64,000 nt of DNA from an uncultured Roseburia sp. (GCA_947564465.1 CANOCV010000004.1:23850-87849), one strand, 5' to 3'. Shown: positions 1 to 9,381, counted from the first letter of the stretch. Numbers and translations are program-made. The notes: generated by a model not told the origin, from the sequence alone.

Positions 1-1
1 C

Positions 2-3000
2 GATGCAGCCTGGGAACTGACGGAGGATACTGTGGAGGGCTGGGATTTGGGTTCTGACAAGACGCCTTATAAGCTGACGATAACGGGAAGCGGCGATATG
101 AGCTGGACGGGTACGAATTCGCCGTGGTACGCTTATCGGGAGACGGTTACGTCCGTATCCATTGCAGACGGGATTACGTCGATTCCTGATAAGGCTTTTT
201 ATCAGTTTACCAGTTTAAAGACAATTGCGCTGCCCGACAACGTAGTTTCCATTGGCGGTCAGGCATTTTTTTGGAATTCGCTTCTGGAAGAAGTGAGCTT
301 CGGAAGCAATCTGGAGACAATCGGGGACGGTGCGTTTAGTGAATGTACGTCTTTGGTATCCGTTACGCTTCCGGACAGTGTGACAAGTATCGGGAAAAGT
401 GGGTTTTCGGGAACGAGCAAACTTGAGACTTTCGAATGCGGAACGGGACTGAAAACGATTGGTGATACGGTGTTTTCCGGGGCCGGCCGGCTTAAGAGTA
501 TCACATTTAGTCCGGTTTTGGAAAAAATTGGCAACCAGGCGTTTATCAATTGCAGGGCATTACAGAGCGTTGCGCTTCCGGAAAGTGTTACTTATCTGGG
601 ATACAATGCGTTTAGGTATTCCGGATTGACGAGCTTTGCGGTTCCGAAAAATGTAACAAGTATCGGTTATGCCGTTCTGGGGGAATGTGAAAAATTGGCG
701 GAAATTACCGCGGACGGCAACGCCGATTTTCAGATTATCGATCATATCTTATATGAGATGAAGAACGGTACGCCTTATCGCGTAATTGCGTATCCGGCTG
801 CGCTTGATTCCGATTCGCCGGTTGTGATTGCAGAGGGTACCGAAATTTTGGATCGTTACGCGTTTTCGAATGCATCGAAAGTTTCTGCGTTTACGCTGCC
901 GTCTACTTTAAAAAACATTGAGGCGTACTGTTTTTCGGCTTGCGGAAAATTGACGGAAATTCATATCCCGGATTCCGTAGAACGGGTAGACAGTTATGCA
1001 TTTACGAGAACCGGATTGGAGACGGTGACGGTCGGAAAAGGCCTTAAGGAATGGGATCGTAATGCATGGTATAGTAAGTCGTTGGCAAATATTACGATTT
1101 CAGAGGAGAATCCGTATCTTGCTTCGTGGGATAATCTTGTTTTCAATAAGGAAAAGACAAAGCTGTTTTGTTATCCGTCGGCCAAGAGTGATGAGGTTTA
1201 TCATATTCCGGATACCGTGGAGCGGATTGAACCGTATGCCATAACTTATGTTCCTGCTCTTGTGGAATTGTATATGCCAAAGTCTTTGAAATCTCTGTAT
1301 TATAATTTGGCGATTCAGGCGAATGCGAATTTGAAGTCCATTTATTTTTTGGGAGATGCGCCTACCGCAGGAGCTTCGAGTATAAAAAATAATTCCGCAA
1401 ATTTGATTTTGTATCGGACGCGCGTGTCGACAGGCTGGGATGCCGTTGCATGGAATGATTTTACATTTGCGGACTATATTCCGGAGGGAACGGTGATGAC
1501 TGACGGGACCTGCGGTGATCTTACCTGGAAGTATGAGGGGGATATCGGACGGCTGACAATTACCGGAGCCGGTGAGGTGCCGGATTTCACCGAGCAGGAG
1601 CCGGCGCCTTGGAGTGAATATTTTATTCAGACTATCGAGGCGAGGGAGGTTACGGCCTTTGGAAATTATGCGTTTGTAAATAAAGACGCGCTGCTTCGCA
1701 TGGAAGCGGGAGCTGCTCTGGAGCGGATAGGAGCGCATACGTTTGCAGGCTGTGACAAATTGCGTTTTGTAGATATTGCCGAAGCAAAAAATATCGGCGC
1801 CGCGGCATTTTTGAATAACCGTTCGCTTGAAGGGGAGCTTGCGCTTTGTCATGTGGAGACGATCGGAGAGGAGGCTTTTAAGGGATGTGAGGGAATTACG
1901 GATGTAACGCTTGGAAGCGTTCTTGCGTCGCTTGAGAGAGAAGTCTTTGCGGATTGTACCGCCGTAAAGAGTTTTGTTATTCCAGGCAGTGTATCGGCAA
2001 TCGGCGAAGGCGCGCTTAAGGGATGTGTAAATCTGCGGACCGTCAATATTCCGGCGGCGGCGGACACGATCGGCGCACAGGCGTTTGCCGGGAATACGGC
2101 GTTGGAGAAGGTATATTTCTATGGAGACGTACCTGCAGACTGGGCTGCGGACAGCTTTATGGACTGCGGGCAGGCATTGACGCTTTATTATCGCAGTGTG
2201 CAGACAGACTGGGAACAGTTTGAAGGCGTTTGGAATGAACTGCCGCTTGTAGCGCAGGAGAAGTTTTATGAGGAGAAGAAGGATCATTATTCTTTTATGA
2301 ATACTTCCGGTTCGTTTGGTTATCCTTATGATTATCGGATCGGACGGCGGCGTTATGTGGATGTGCTTGACAGCATTATAATGGGAAGTTATTATTATGC
2401 GACTTCCGACGAGTGGAAAGGCTCCTGTTATGGTATGGCGGTTTCCACATTGGATTTTTATGAGAATCAGAAACTGAATGCGGCGGATTATGACGCTTTG
2501 GCAGGAAATCTATATGACCTTGCCGCGCCGCACGACAAGAACGCGAAGCTGACGGCGCTTATCGAAGAGTATCAGGTTTCCCAGTTTCATCCGGTTGTTG
2601 CGGGATATCAGGGGATTATTTATAAAAACAAAGGAAAGTATAAAGAGATTGTGCAGAAGGTGGAGGAATTTGAACGTTCCGGCGGACTTACGGTTGACAA
2701 TACTGCGGAGCCGATTGCTCTTTTAATTTATTCCCCAACCAGACAGCATTCAGTGATTCCGGTTTCAATCGACCAGGCGGAAAACGGGGATTTCCTGGTG
2801 CAGGTGTATGAGCCGAATAAGCCTTCTGCCCTGCAGACGTTGAAAATTTATAAGGATTTCCATGGAATATGGTATGACGGTTATACCGAAGCATCCTATC
2901 TTGATTATTCCGTGATTGCAGGTATTATGTCAGGCGTGCAGACATATGAAAACGAGGAAGACCCTTCCATGTACCTTGCGATTGAAAGCCCGAGGGGAAC

Positions 3001-4972
3001 GGTCGAGAATGAAAAGGGACAGGGGCTTGATGAAATAGAGGGCGCACAAGAACAGAGGCCTGTTGATTCGCAGGATTTTGATACGGAGTCAAGTGTCAAA
3101 AGGTTTGTTCTTCCGAAAGGGAATTACCGCCTTTATGCAGAGACGCAAGAGGAGAATGCAGACGCGTCCGAAGAGGGCAATGTGTCAAAGGGAGTGACAT
3201 TTTACATGGCGTCCTCCGAGAATTTTGCCAAGGTTACGACCTCCGATGAGGCGGCAGTGCTTGAAGTGAAACAGACAAAAACGGCATCCGGCGGACTGGA
3301 AATAAAATTGAAGTCGGATTCGACAGCGGAGGAGACGGCTGTTATCACGGTTATGAACGAACAGGGAATGGAAAGGAAAATTGAGGTTGAGAGTGCAAAT
3401 GTAACGGTTGAGCTTCCGGCGGATGATACCGTTTCTGTTCAGGCTCCGGGGCAGCAGTCCATATTGATCGACGGAAAAGAAGTGGAACTGACAGACCTGA
3501 AAGCGTCGTGTTCTTTTGAAGCCGGCGAAGAAGAAAATCCGTTTAAGATATCGGATTTTGAAGCCTCGGCGCTGTGTGACGACAAAAATCAGTTAAGCGG
3601 CGATGTGAGCATGAATGTAAGCTCTAATTCCTTATCCGAAAAAAATGTAACGGTTACGGTTTCCTTTGTGGATAAAAACAAAAAGAGTGTTGCTTCCTAT
3701 TCCGAAGAAAAACGGTTAAATACAGGCTGGAATACAGTTGATCTGGCATTTGAGAAGTTAGAGACATCCTTTGAGGAAAAGGAAGGGGAAGTGGAGCTTT
3801 CCTGTAATGTAACAATAAGAGATCAGAGTGAAAATGTAACGGCGGCGATTGTGGACAATATAATCGTTTCATTGACGAAGCAGCCGGAGGAGTCGACAGA
3901 GACGCCGACGGAAACACCGACGGAGACCCCAACGGAAACGCCGACGGAAACACCGACGGAGACCCCAACGGAAACGCCAACAGAGACGCCTACGGAAACG
4001 CCGACAGAAACCCCAACAGAGACACCAACAGAGACGCCTACGGAAACACCGACAGAGACTCCTACGGAAACGCCTACGGAGACACCAACAGAGACGCCTA
4101 CGGAAACACCGACAGAGACTCCTACGGAAACGCCTACGGAGACACCGACAGAGACGCCGACGGAGACACCGACAGAGACGCCTACGGAAACACCGACAGA
4201 GACTCCAACGGAAACACCTACGGAGACACCGACAGAGACTCCAACGGAAACACCGACGGAGACTCCAACGGAAACGCCTACGGAAACACCGACAGAGACG
4301 CCTACGGAAACGCCGACGGAAACGCCGACAGAAACACCAACAGAGACGCCGACGGAGACACCGACAGAGACGCCTACGGAAACACCGACAGAGATTCCGA
4401 CGGAAACCCCAACAGAGACGCCAACGGAGAAGCCGACGGAAAAACCGGTGGATCCGGGAATAAAGCCGGTAAATCCGATAGAGCTTGGTGTGACGAGTGT
4501 GGTGTTGTCAATAAAGAAAGTGACGCTTGGCGTTGGCGAGAGCTTTCAAATAAAGGCTTCTGTGATTCCGGAGAATGCGTTGAGTAAATCATTGACATAC
4601 AAACCGTCTAATAATAAAGTGTCAGTCAGCGCTTCCGGTAAGATAAAGGCCAAGAAGACAGGAACTTGCCAAGTAACCGTGCAGGCGGCGAACGGTAAAA
4701 AGGCAGTGCTTACTGTAGTTGTGAAAAAAGCGCCGAAGAAGATCACAATAAAGGTAAAGAATAAAAAGATGAAGGTCGGGAAGAAACTGCAGATAAAAGT
4801 GAAACTTCCGAAGAATACGGCAAGCAATAAGATCACTTATTCTTCCAGTAAGAAATCAGTGGCATCTGTCTCGGCCTCCGGTAAAATCACGGCAAAGAAA
4901 CGAGGAACAACAACGATAACGGCAAAGACATTTAACGGAAAGAAAGCAAAAATTAAGATTACGGTAAGATAA
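2..4972 (+). CDS. BspA-type LRR surface protein with papain-like domain, TETP stalk and Ig-like repeats (5' end outside window)
   Basis: The reading frame is open from base 2, so the N-terminus (and any signal peptide) lies outside the window; about 1656 residues are visible. Residues 1-750 are LRR_5/BspA-type repeats (recurring IxxxAFxxCxxLxxVxLPxSVxxIG). Residues ~755-980 look like a papain-like cysteine peptidase: C809 in a GSCYGMA motif, H916 in QHSVIPV, and N939 in YEPNK fit a Cys-His-Asn triad. A variable region precedes 46 TETP-type tetrapeptides, followed by two BIG_2 Ig-like domains (~1494 to the end) rich in Lys. There is no LPxTG sorting signal. BspA-type LRR proteins are usually exported adhesins or host-interaction proteins; the TETP tract would be an extended stalk. 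Protease activity is inference from motif spacing only. Confidence 0.85.
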   Translation, partial: DAAWELTEDTVEGWDLGSDKTPYKLTITGSGDMSWTGTNSPWYAYRETVTSVSIADGITSIPDKAFYQFTSLKTIALPDNVVSIGGQAFFWNSLLEEVSFGSNLETIGDGAFSECTSLVSVTLPDSVTSIGKSGFSGTSKLETFECGTGLKTIGDTVFSGAGRLKSITFSPVLEKIGNQAFINCRALQSVALPESVTYLGYNAFRYSGLTSFAVPKNVTSIGYAVLGECEKLAEITADGNADFQIIDHILYEMKNGTPYRVIAYPAALDSDSPVVIAEGTEILDRYAFSNASKVSAFTLPSTLKNIEAYCFSACGKLTEIHIPDSVERVDSYAFTRTGLETVTVGKGLKEWDRNAWYSKSLANITISEENPYLASWDNLVFNKEKTKLFCYPSAKSDEVYHIPDTVERIEPYAITYVPALVELYMPKSLKSLYYNLAIQANANLKSIYFLGDAPTAGASSIKNNSANLILYRTRVSTGWDAVAWNDFTFADYIPEGTVMTDGTCGDLTWKYEGDIGRLTITGAGEVPDFTEQEPAPWSEYFIQTIEAREVTAFGNYAFVNKDALLRMEAGAALERIGAHTFAGCDKLRFVDIAEAKNIGAAAFLNNRSLEGELALCHVETIGEEAFKGCEGITDVTLGSVLASLEREVFADCTAVKSFVIPGSVSAIGEGALKGCVNLRTVNIPAAADTIGAQAFAGNTALEKVYFYGDVPADWAADSFMDCGQALTLYYRSVQTDWEQFEGVWNELPLVAQEKFYEEKKDHYSFMNTSGSFGYPYDYRIGRRRYVDVLDSIIMGSYYYATSDEWKGSCYGMAVSTLDFYENQKLNAADYDALAGNLYDLAAPHDKNAKLTALIEEYQVSQFHPVVAGYQGIIYKNKGKYKEIVQKVEEFERSGGLTVDNTAEPIALLIYSPTRQHSVIPVSIDQAENGDFLVQVYEPNKPSALQTLKIYKDFHGIWYDGYTEASYLDYSVIAGIMSGVQTYENEEDPSMYLAIESPRGTVENEKGQGLDEIEGAQEQRPVDSQDFDTESSVKRFVLPKGNYRLYAETQEENADASEEGNVSKGVTFYMASSENFAKVTTSDEAAVLEVKQTKTASGGLEIKLKSDSTAEETAVITVMNEQGMERKIEVESANVTVELPADDTVSVQAPGQQSILIDGKEVELTDLKASCSFEAGEEENPFKISDFEASALCDDKNQLSGDVSMNVSSNSLSEKNVTVTVSFVDKNKKSVASYSEEKRLNTGWNTVDLAFEKLETSFEEKEGEVELSCNVTIRDQSENVTAAIVDNIIVSLTKQPEESTETPTETPTETPTETPTETPTETPTETPTETPTETPTETPTETPTETPTETPTETPTETPTETPTETPTETPTETPTETPTETPTETPTETPTETPTETPTETPTETPTETPTETPTETPTETPTETPTETPTETPTETPTETPTETPTETPTETPTETPTETPTEIPTETPTETPTEKPTEKPVDPGIKPVNPIELGVTSVVLSIKKVTLGVGESFQIKASVIPENALSKSLTYKPSNNKVSVSASGKIKAKKTGTCQVTVQAANGKKAVLTVVVKKAPKKITIKVKNKKMKVGKKLQIKVKLPKNTASNKITYSSSKKSVASVSASGKITAKKRGTTTITAKTFNGKKAKIKITVR
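3896..4447 (+). repeat. In-frame 12-bp tandem repeat array encoding (TETP)n stalk
   Basis: There are 46 consecutive 12-bp units: 41 TETP, then TEIP, TETP, TETP, TEKP, TEKP. Third codon positions vary freely (ACG/ACA/ACT/ACC, CCG/CCA/CCT/CCC, GAG/GAA) while the peptide is nearly invariant, which indicates selection on the protein. Bases 4021-4080 and 4081-4140 are identical, so a five-unit block was duplicated recently; the array is probably length-variable between strains. Confidence 0.97.
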
Positions 4973-4993
4973 AACTTTTTGATATTTACTGCA

Positions 4994-5056
4994 TAACAAA
5001 ACGAGACTTTTAAGGGAGACACTTCGTAAGGAAGTTGTTTCCCTTTTGTCTTGTTA
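4994..5056 (+). terminator. Probable terminator hairpin after LRR gene
   Basis: This is a long imperfect hairpin. AAGGGA and TCCCTT arms enclose ACTTC/GAAGT, and outer AGAC/GTCT arms surround it. The run TTTTGTCTTGTT follows the inner stem. It lies 22 bp after the stop codon, so it is the likely transcript end of the LRR gene. Confidence 0.6.
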
Positions 5057-5107
5057 TCAGCCGGAATGATTGAATTGTAGGGATATTTCAAATATACCAA
5101 AGTCACA

Positions 5108-5230
5108 ATGGATGACATCTCACCGGAAATGAAAAGACTGCTTGACTTTATTAATGGCAAAGAGCCGGAGGACGATTTTACCAGAGAATTAGACAAAGCG
5201 GTGCAGTCTGTCAGAAAAAATGAGAAATGG
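5108..5230 (+). pseudogene. Remnant of Rpn-family / PD-(D/E)XK transposase-like nuclease (C-terminal fragment)
   Basis: The translation (MDDISPEMKRLLDFINGKEP...RKNEKW) resembles the region C-terminal to the nuclease core in Rpn family proteins (recombination-promoting PD-(D/E)XK nucleases, common in multiple copies in Clostridia). About 40 residues match; then homology stops abruptly at NEKW, where a 19-bp palindrome begins at 5239. The reading frame continues to 5326 but the residues after NEKW look unrelated. The N-terminal nuclease core is absent: the frame has a stop at 5078-5080. I read this as a decayed, non-functional relic. The family assignment is from memory of the family pattern. 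Confidence 0.55.
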
Positions 5231-5238
5231 AGTGCGCT

Positions 5239-5257
5239 AAACGTCCGGCGGACGTTT
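5239..5257. repeat. 19-bp perfect palindrome at remnant breakpoint
   Basis: AAACGTCCG-G-CGGACGTTT is a perfect inverted repeat with one central base. It sits exactly where the Rpn-like reading frame loses homology and is followed by a purine-rich tail (gaccggaacggagtgg). It may be the core of a short mobile palindromic element. Confidence 0.7.
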
Positions 5258-5410
5258 GCTTGGCGTGGACCGGAACGGAGTGGAGAAGGTATTTCTTGGA
5301 CTACTTTTATGGGAAGCGGCATATAGATGAATTGTACAAGAAGTGAGGTAGAAGCGAAAGTTTTGTTACGATTCAGCCCTAATGTTTTTTGTTTCGTACA
5401 GTTTGAAATC

Positions 5411-5439
5411 TTTACAACGGATAAATAAAATGATAAAAT
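5411..5439 (+). promoter_or_regulatory. Sigma-A-type promoter for first PFOR gene
   Basis: The -35 is TTTACA (5411-5416) and the -10 is TAAAAT (5434-5439), with a 17-bp spacer. The gene start at 5495 is preceded by AAGGAGGAATAAGG, a very strong ribosome-binding site, which fits a highly expressed catabolic enzyme. No operator is obvious. Confidence 0.7.
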
Positions 5440-5494
5440 GAGAGTTAAGTCGACATGACATAATTTTACAATTAATTATAAGGAGGAATAAGGA

Positions 5495-8400
5495 ATGTCC
5501 AGAGCAAAACAATCAATGGATGGTAATACAGCTGCCGCTCATGTGGCGTATGCGTTTACAGATGTAGCAGCAATTTATCCGATTACACCATCCAGCCCGA
5601 TGGCAGATTCTGTTGACCAGTGGTCTGCAGCAGGACAGGAGAACATCTTTGGAAATCAGGTTAAGGTCGTAGAAATGGAATCAGAGGCAGGCGCGGCAGG
5701 CGCAGTACACGGTTCCCTTGCTGCGGGCGCATTGACAACAACGTTTACAGCTTCTCAGGGTCTTTTGTTAATGATCCCGAATATGTATAAGATCGCAGGT
5801 GAGATGCTTCCTTGCGTGTTTGATGTATCTGCCCGTACGGTAGCGACACAGTCTTTGAATATTTTTGGTGATCACAGCGATGTATACGCTTGTCGTCAGA
5901 CAGGCTTTGCAATGTTAGCAGAGACGAATCCGCAGGAGGTTATGGACTTAAGCCCGATCGCGCATCTTGCGACAATTGAGGGAAAAGTTCCGTTTATCAA
6001 CTTCTTTGACGGTTTCCGTACATCCCATGAGATTCAGAAGATTGAGAAGTGGGATTACGCAGATTTAAAAGAAATGTGCAACATGGACGCTGTAAAAGCA
6101 TTCCGTGAGCATGCGTTAAATCCGGAGCATCCGGCAATGCGCGGTTCTCATGAGAACGGAGACGTATTCTTCCAGCATCGCGAGGCTTGTAACACGGCTT
6201 ACAATAATTTGCCGGCAATCGTTGAGAAATATATGGCTAAGGTCAACGAGAAGCTTGGCACAAATTATGATTTATTTAACTACTACGGCGCAGAGGATGC
6301 GGACCGCGTGATTATCGCGATGGGATCAATCTGTGACGTTGCAGAGGAAGTAATTGATTACCTGACGGCAGCAGGCGAGAAGGTAGGTCTTATCAAGGTT
6401 CGTCTGTATCGTCCTTGGGTTCCGGCATCCATTCTTAAGGTTCTTCCTAAGACAGCGAAAAAGATTGCCGTTCTTGACAGAACAAAAGAGCCGGGTGCGC
6501 TCGGAGATCCGTTATACTTGGATGTGGCGGCAACGCTTCGTGAAGCTGGCCTGAACGATATTGTTCTGACTGGCGGACGCTACGGATTAGGTTCTAAAGA
6601 TACTCCTCCTTCCAGCATTTTTGCAGTTTATAAGGAATTGGAGAAGGATGCCCCTAAGAGCAGATTTACACTTGGTATCGTGGATGATGTGACAAACTTA
6701 AGCTTACCGGAGGTAAAACCGGCTCCGATTACATCAGCGGAAGGTACCGTTGAATGTAAATTCTGGGGACTTGGCGGCGACGGTACCGTAGGTGCAAACA
6801 AGAACTCCACAAAGATTATCGGTGATCACACAGATAAATTTATCCAGGCATATTTCCAGTATGACTCAAAGAAGACAGGCGGTGTCACAATTTCCCACCT
6901 GAGATTCGGAGATAAGCCGATCAAGAGCCCATATTACATCAATCAGGCAGATTTTGTTGCATGTCATAATCCGTCTTACGTGACAAAGGGCTTTAAGATG
7001 GTCCAGGATGTGAAACCGGGCGGAGTATTTATGATTAACTGCCAGTGGACAGATGAAGAGTTAGAGCATCATCTGAATGCGGAGGCAAAGAAATATATTG
7101 CCGATAACAACATTCAGTTATATACAATCAACGCAATCGACAAGGCAATTGAGATCGGTATGGGCAAACGTACCAATACGATTTTGCAGTCTGCATTCTT
7201 CAAGCTTGCAAATGTAATGCCGATTGACGAGGCGGTTGACTTCATGAAGCAGGCAGCGAAAAAGTCTTACGGCAAGAAGGGCGATGCGGTTGTAGAGATG
7301 AACTACAAGGCAATTGACGCCGGTGTAGATGCAGTACATAAAGTAGAGATTCCGGATTCCTGGTCTAATCCGGCAGCGGATCCTGCTCCGGCAGAGTTGA
7401 CGGGACGTCCTGAGACAGTCAAGATGGTAAAAGAGCTGATGGAGCCGATTTCCTTAATGGACGGCGACAGCCTTCCGGTATCCGCATTTATTGGCAATCC
7501 GGACGGACAGTTCGAGCACGGCGCAGCGGCATACGAGAAGCGCGGCACAGCAGTTACCGTACCTACATGGGATGCAGAGAAATGTATCCAGTGTAACCAG
7601 TGTGCGTTTGTATGTTCTCATGCGACAATTCGTCCGTTTATGTTGAGCGAGGACGAAGCAAAAGCTGCTCCGGCACAGACAAAGCTTGCAGAGACAAAGC
7701 CAAAGGCAAGTGAGTACAAGTATACGATGAGCGTATCTCCGTTAGACTGTATGGGATGCGGCGAGTGTATCACGGTTTGTCCGGTCGGCGCAATTGAGAT
7801 GGTTCCGCAGGAATCACAGGCAGCAGAGCAGCCGGTATTCGATTATCTGGTAGCAAACGTAGGCAAGAAGCCTGGTATGCCGGCAGACAATACGGTAAAA
7901 GGTTCACAGTTCAACCAGCCGCTGCTTGAGTTCTCGGGCTCCTGTGCGGGATGTGCCGAGACTTCCTATGCGCGTTTGATCACGCAGCTGTTCGGTGAGC
8001 AGATGTATATTTCCAATGCGACGGGATGTTCCTCCATCTGGGGCGGTCCTGCAGCAACTTCACCATACACAGTGAACAAGGATTCAGGGAAGGGGCCGGC
8101 TTGGGCGAACTCCTTATTTGAGGATAACGCACAGCATGGTCTTGGAATGCAGATCGGCCAGAAAGTTCTCCGTGATCAGGCAATCGCAAGCGCCGAGAAG
8201 TGCGCAGCAAGCGATAAGGCAAGCGCGGAATTAAAGGCGGCGTTTGATAAATTTGCAGAGACAAAAGACGATACAAAGGCAAATAAAGACGCTGCGGCGG
8301 CTCTTGTTGCCGAGTTAGAGAAGGCTGCGGCAGCCGGATGCCCGGATGCACAGGCAGCAATTGACAAGAAGGATTACCTTGCTAAGAAGTCCGTATGGAT

Positions 8401-9043
8401 CTTCGGCGGTGACGGATGGGCATACGATATCGGCTTCGGCGGACTCGACCATGTGCTTGCTTCCGGCGAGAATGTCAACGTTATGGTATTTGATACAGAG
8501 ATGTATTCCAATACAGGCGGTCAGGCTTCCAAGGCTTCCAACATCGGTGAGGTTTGCCAGTTCGCAGCAGCAGGTAAAGATGTAGGTAAGAAGAGTCTTG
8601 CAGAGATTGCTATGAGTTATGGCTATGTATATGTAGCACAGATCGCGCTTGGTGCAAACATGGCACACGCTGTAAAGGTTCTTGCGGAGGCAGAAGCTTA
8701 CAACGGACCTTCTCTGATTATCGGTTATGCGCCTTGTGAGCTGCACGGTGTAAAGGGCGGTATGAACCACTGTCAGGATGAAATGAAGAAAGCAGTAGCG
8801 GCAGGCTATTGGAACTTATTCTCCTTCAATCCTGCATTAAAGGCAGAGGGCAAGAATCCGTTTACCTTAACATCCAAACCGGGTGACTGGGATAAATATC
8901 AGGAGTTCTTAAACAACGAGACACGTTACAGCCGTCTGACAAGATCCTTCCCGGATAGAGCAGAGAAACTCTTTGCGGCATCCGAGCAGGCAGCGAAGGA
9001 ACGCTATGATCACTTGCTGAAGCTTGTAGAGCTGTACAAATAA
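5495..9043 (+). CDS. nifJ: Pyruvate:ferredoxin (flavodoxin) oxidoreductase
   Basis: This is a single-chain PFOR of 1182 residues, the usual family length. It oxidises pyruvate with CoA to acetyl-CoA and CO2 and reduces ferredoxin; it is cytosolic and central to clostridial fermentation. The pyruvate-binding N-terminus carries YPITPSSPMA. Two 4Fe-4S motifs of the ferredoxin domain start at C697 (CIQCNQC) and C752 (CMGCGEC). The proximal cluster ligands start at C817 (CAGC) with a later Cys near residue 1081. The TPP-binding motif GDGWAYDIG begins near residue 972. An Ala/Lys-rich insertion sits just before the TPP motif. It has its own promoter and terminator, so it is probably monocistronic. 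A diverged paralogue lies at 14816-18385. Confidence 0.96.
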   Translation: MSRAKQSMDGNTAAAHVAYAFTDVAAIYPITPSSPMADSVDQWSAAGQENIFGNQVKVVEMESEAGAAGAVHGSLAAGALTTTFTASQGLLLMIPNMYKIAGEMLPCVFDVSARTVATQSLNIFGDHSDVYACRQTGFAMLAETNPQEVMDLSPIAHLATIEGKVPFINFFDGFRTSHEIQKIEKWDYADLKEMCNMDAVKAFREHALNPEHPAMRGSHENGDVFFQHREACNTAYNNLPAIVEKYMAKVNEKLGTNYDLFNYYGAEDADRVIIAMGSICDVAEEVIDYLTAAGEKVGLIKVRLYRPWVPASILKVLPKTAKKIAVLDRTKEPGALGDPLYLDVAATLREAGLNDIVLTGGRYGLGSKDTPPSSIFAVYKELEKDAPKSRFTLGIVDDVTNLSLPEVKPAPITSAEGTVECKFWGLGGDGTVGANKNSTKIIGDHTDKFIQAYFQYDSKKTGGVTISHLRFGDKPIKSPYYINQADFVACHNPSYVTKGFKMVQDVKPGGVFMINCQWTDEELEHHLNAEAKKYIADNNIQLYTINAIDKAIEIGMGKRTNTILQSAFFKLANVMPIDEAVDFMKQAAKKSYGKKGDAVVEMNYKAIDAGVDAVHKVEIPDSWSNPAADPAPAELTGRPETVKMVKELMEPISLMDGDSLPVSAFIGNPDGQFEHGAAAYEKRGTAVTVPTWDAEKCIQCNQCAFVCSHATIRPFMLSEDEAKAAPAQTKLAETKPKASEYKYTMSVSPLDCMGCGECITVCPVGAIEMVPQESQAAEQPVFDYLVANVGKKPGMPADNTVKGSQFNQPLLEFSGSCAGCAETSYARLITQLFGEQMYISNATGCSSIWGGPAATSPYTVNKDSGKGPAWANSLFEDNAQHGLGMQIGQKVLRDQAIASAEKCAASDKASAELKAAFDKFAETKDDTKANKDAAAALVAELEKAAAAGCPDAQAAIDKKDYLAKKSVWIFGGDGWAYDIGFGGLDHVLASGENVNVMVFDTEMYSNTGGQASKASNIGEVCQFAAAGKDVGKKSLAEIAMSYGYVYVAQIALGANMAHAVKVLAEAEAYNGPSLIIGYAPCELHGVKGGMNHCQDEMKKAVAAGYWNLFSFNPALKAEGKNPFTLTSKPGDWDKYQEFLNNETRYSRLTRSFPDRAEKLFAASEQAAKERYDHLLKLVELYK

Positions 9044-9065
9044 AAATAACCGTGCATTGATTCCC

Positions 9066-9116
9066 GCGGGCAACGAGCCAAGTGGCTGCTTGCAGACATT
9101 TGGCGACTGCCGCGAG
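9066..9116. repeat. Imperfect hairpin element downstream of PFOR
   Basis: Arms CCCGCGGGCAACGAGCCAAG and TTTGGCGACTGCCGCGAGGG are largely complementary, with an inner GCTGC/GCAG pairing. No T-run follows, so it is not a simple terminator. It is joined directly to the 31-bp tandem units that follow. The whole block looks like a dispersed intergenic repeat of this bacterial group, which is inference. Confidence 0.55.
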
Positions 9117-9123
9117 GGTCAAA

Positions 9124-9185
9124 TACCCCGCCCCTTGGGGCGTTTCAAATTTGATACCCCGCCCCTTGGGGCGTTTCAAATTTGA
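9124..9185. repeat. Two perfect 31-bp tandem units with CGCCCC-TT-GGGGCG hairpins
   Basis: The units start at 9124 and 9155 and are identical. Each contains the 14-bp palindrome CGCCCCTTGGGGCG followed by TTTCAAATTTGA. A third, diverged unit starting at 9186 forms the terminator. Together with the preceding and following hairpins, the gap 9044-9381 holds only structured repeats and no credible gene other than the start of the antitoxin. Confidence 0.8.
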
Positions 9186-9186
9186 T

Positions 9187-9212
9187 GCCCCGCTGCTTGC
9201 GGCGGGGTTTTT
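9187..9212 (+). terminator. Rho-independent terminator of PFOR transcript
   Basis: A GC-rich stem, CCCCGC(T)GC / GC(G)GCGGGG, is followed immediately by TTTTT. It is 144 bp after the PFOR stop codon. Confidence 0.8.
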
Positions 9213-9302
9213 GACTGCGCGGCGGTAAAATGTCGGGTGAAACGATTTACGGAACCTGCCACCGGCAGCTTCCTTCAGATCTTCAGATGCATGGCGACAA
9301 AG

Positions 9303-9338
9303 AAAACCATCGGCTGGAATTTCCAGTCGGTGGTTTTT
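9303..9338 (+). terminator. Hairpin with T-run abutting the antitoxin coding sequence
   Basis: AACCATCGGCTGGAA and TTCCAGTCGGTGGTT pair at 13 of 15 positions (the rest G-U compatible) and are followed by TTTTTT. The T-run ends only one base before the codon (9340) at which Phd/YefM similarity starts, so the hairpin occupies the place where the antitoxin promoter, ribosome-binding site and ATG should be. Confidence 0.65.
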
Positions 9339-9381
9339 TATATCAACTGCAACAGAAATACAGAACAATTTTGGGAAATAT

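Noticed and set aside
1100..2287. 395-codon reverse-strand open frame inside the LRR gene
   Set aside because: It has biased composition, no ribosome-binding site and no family features; it is the antisense shadow of LRR codons.
3896..4447. CRISPR-like regular repetition
   Set aside because: The period is 12 bp, in frame and without spacers; it encodes TETP.
5323..5343. Frame ending IDELYKK, similar to the C-terminus of GFP
   Set aside because: Only five residues match, the upstream sequence is unrelated and nothing else looks engineered; coincidence.
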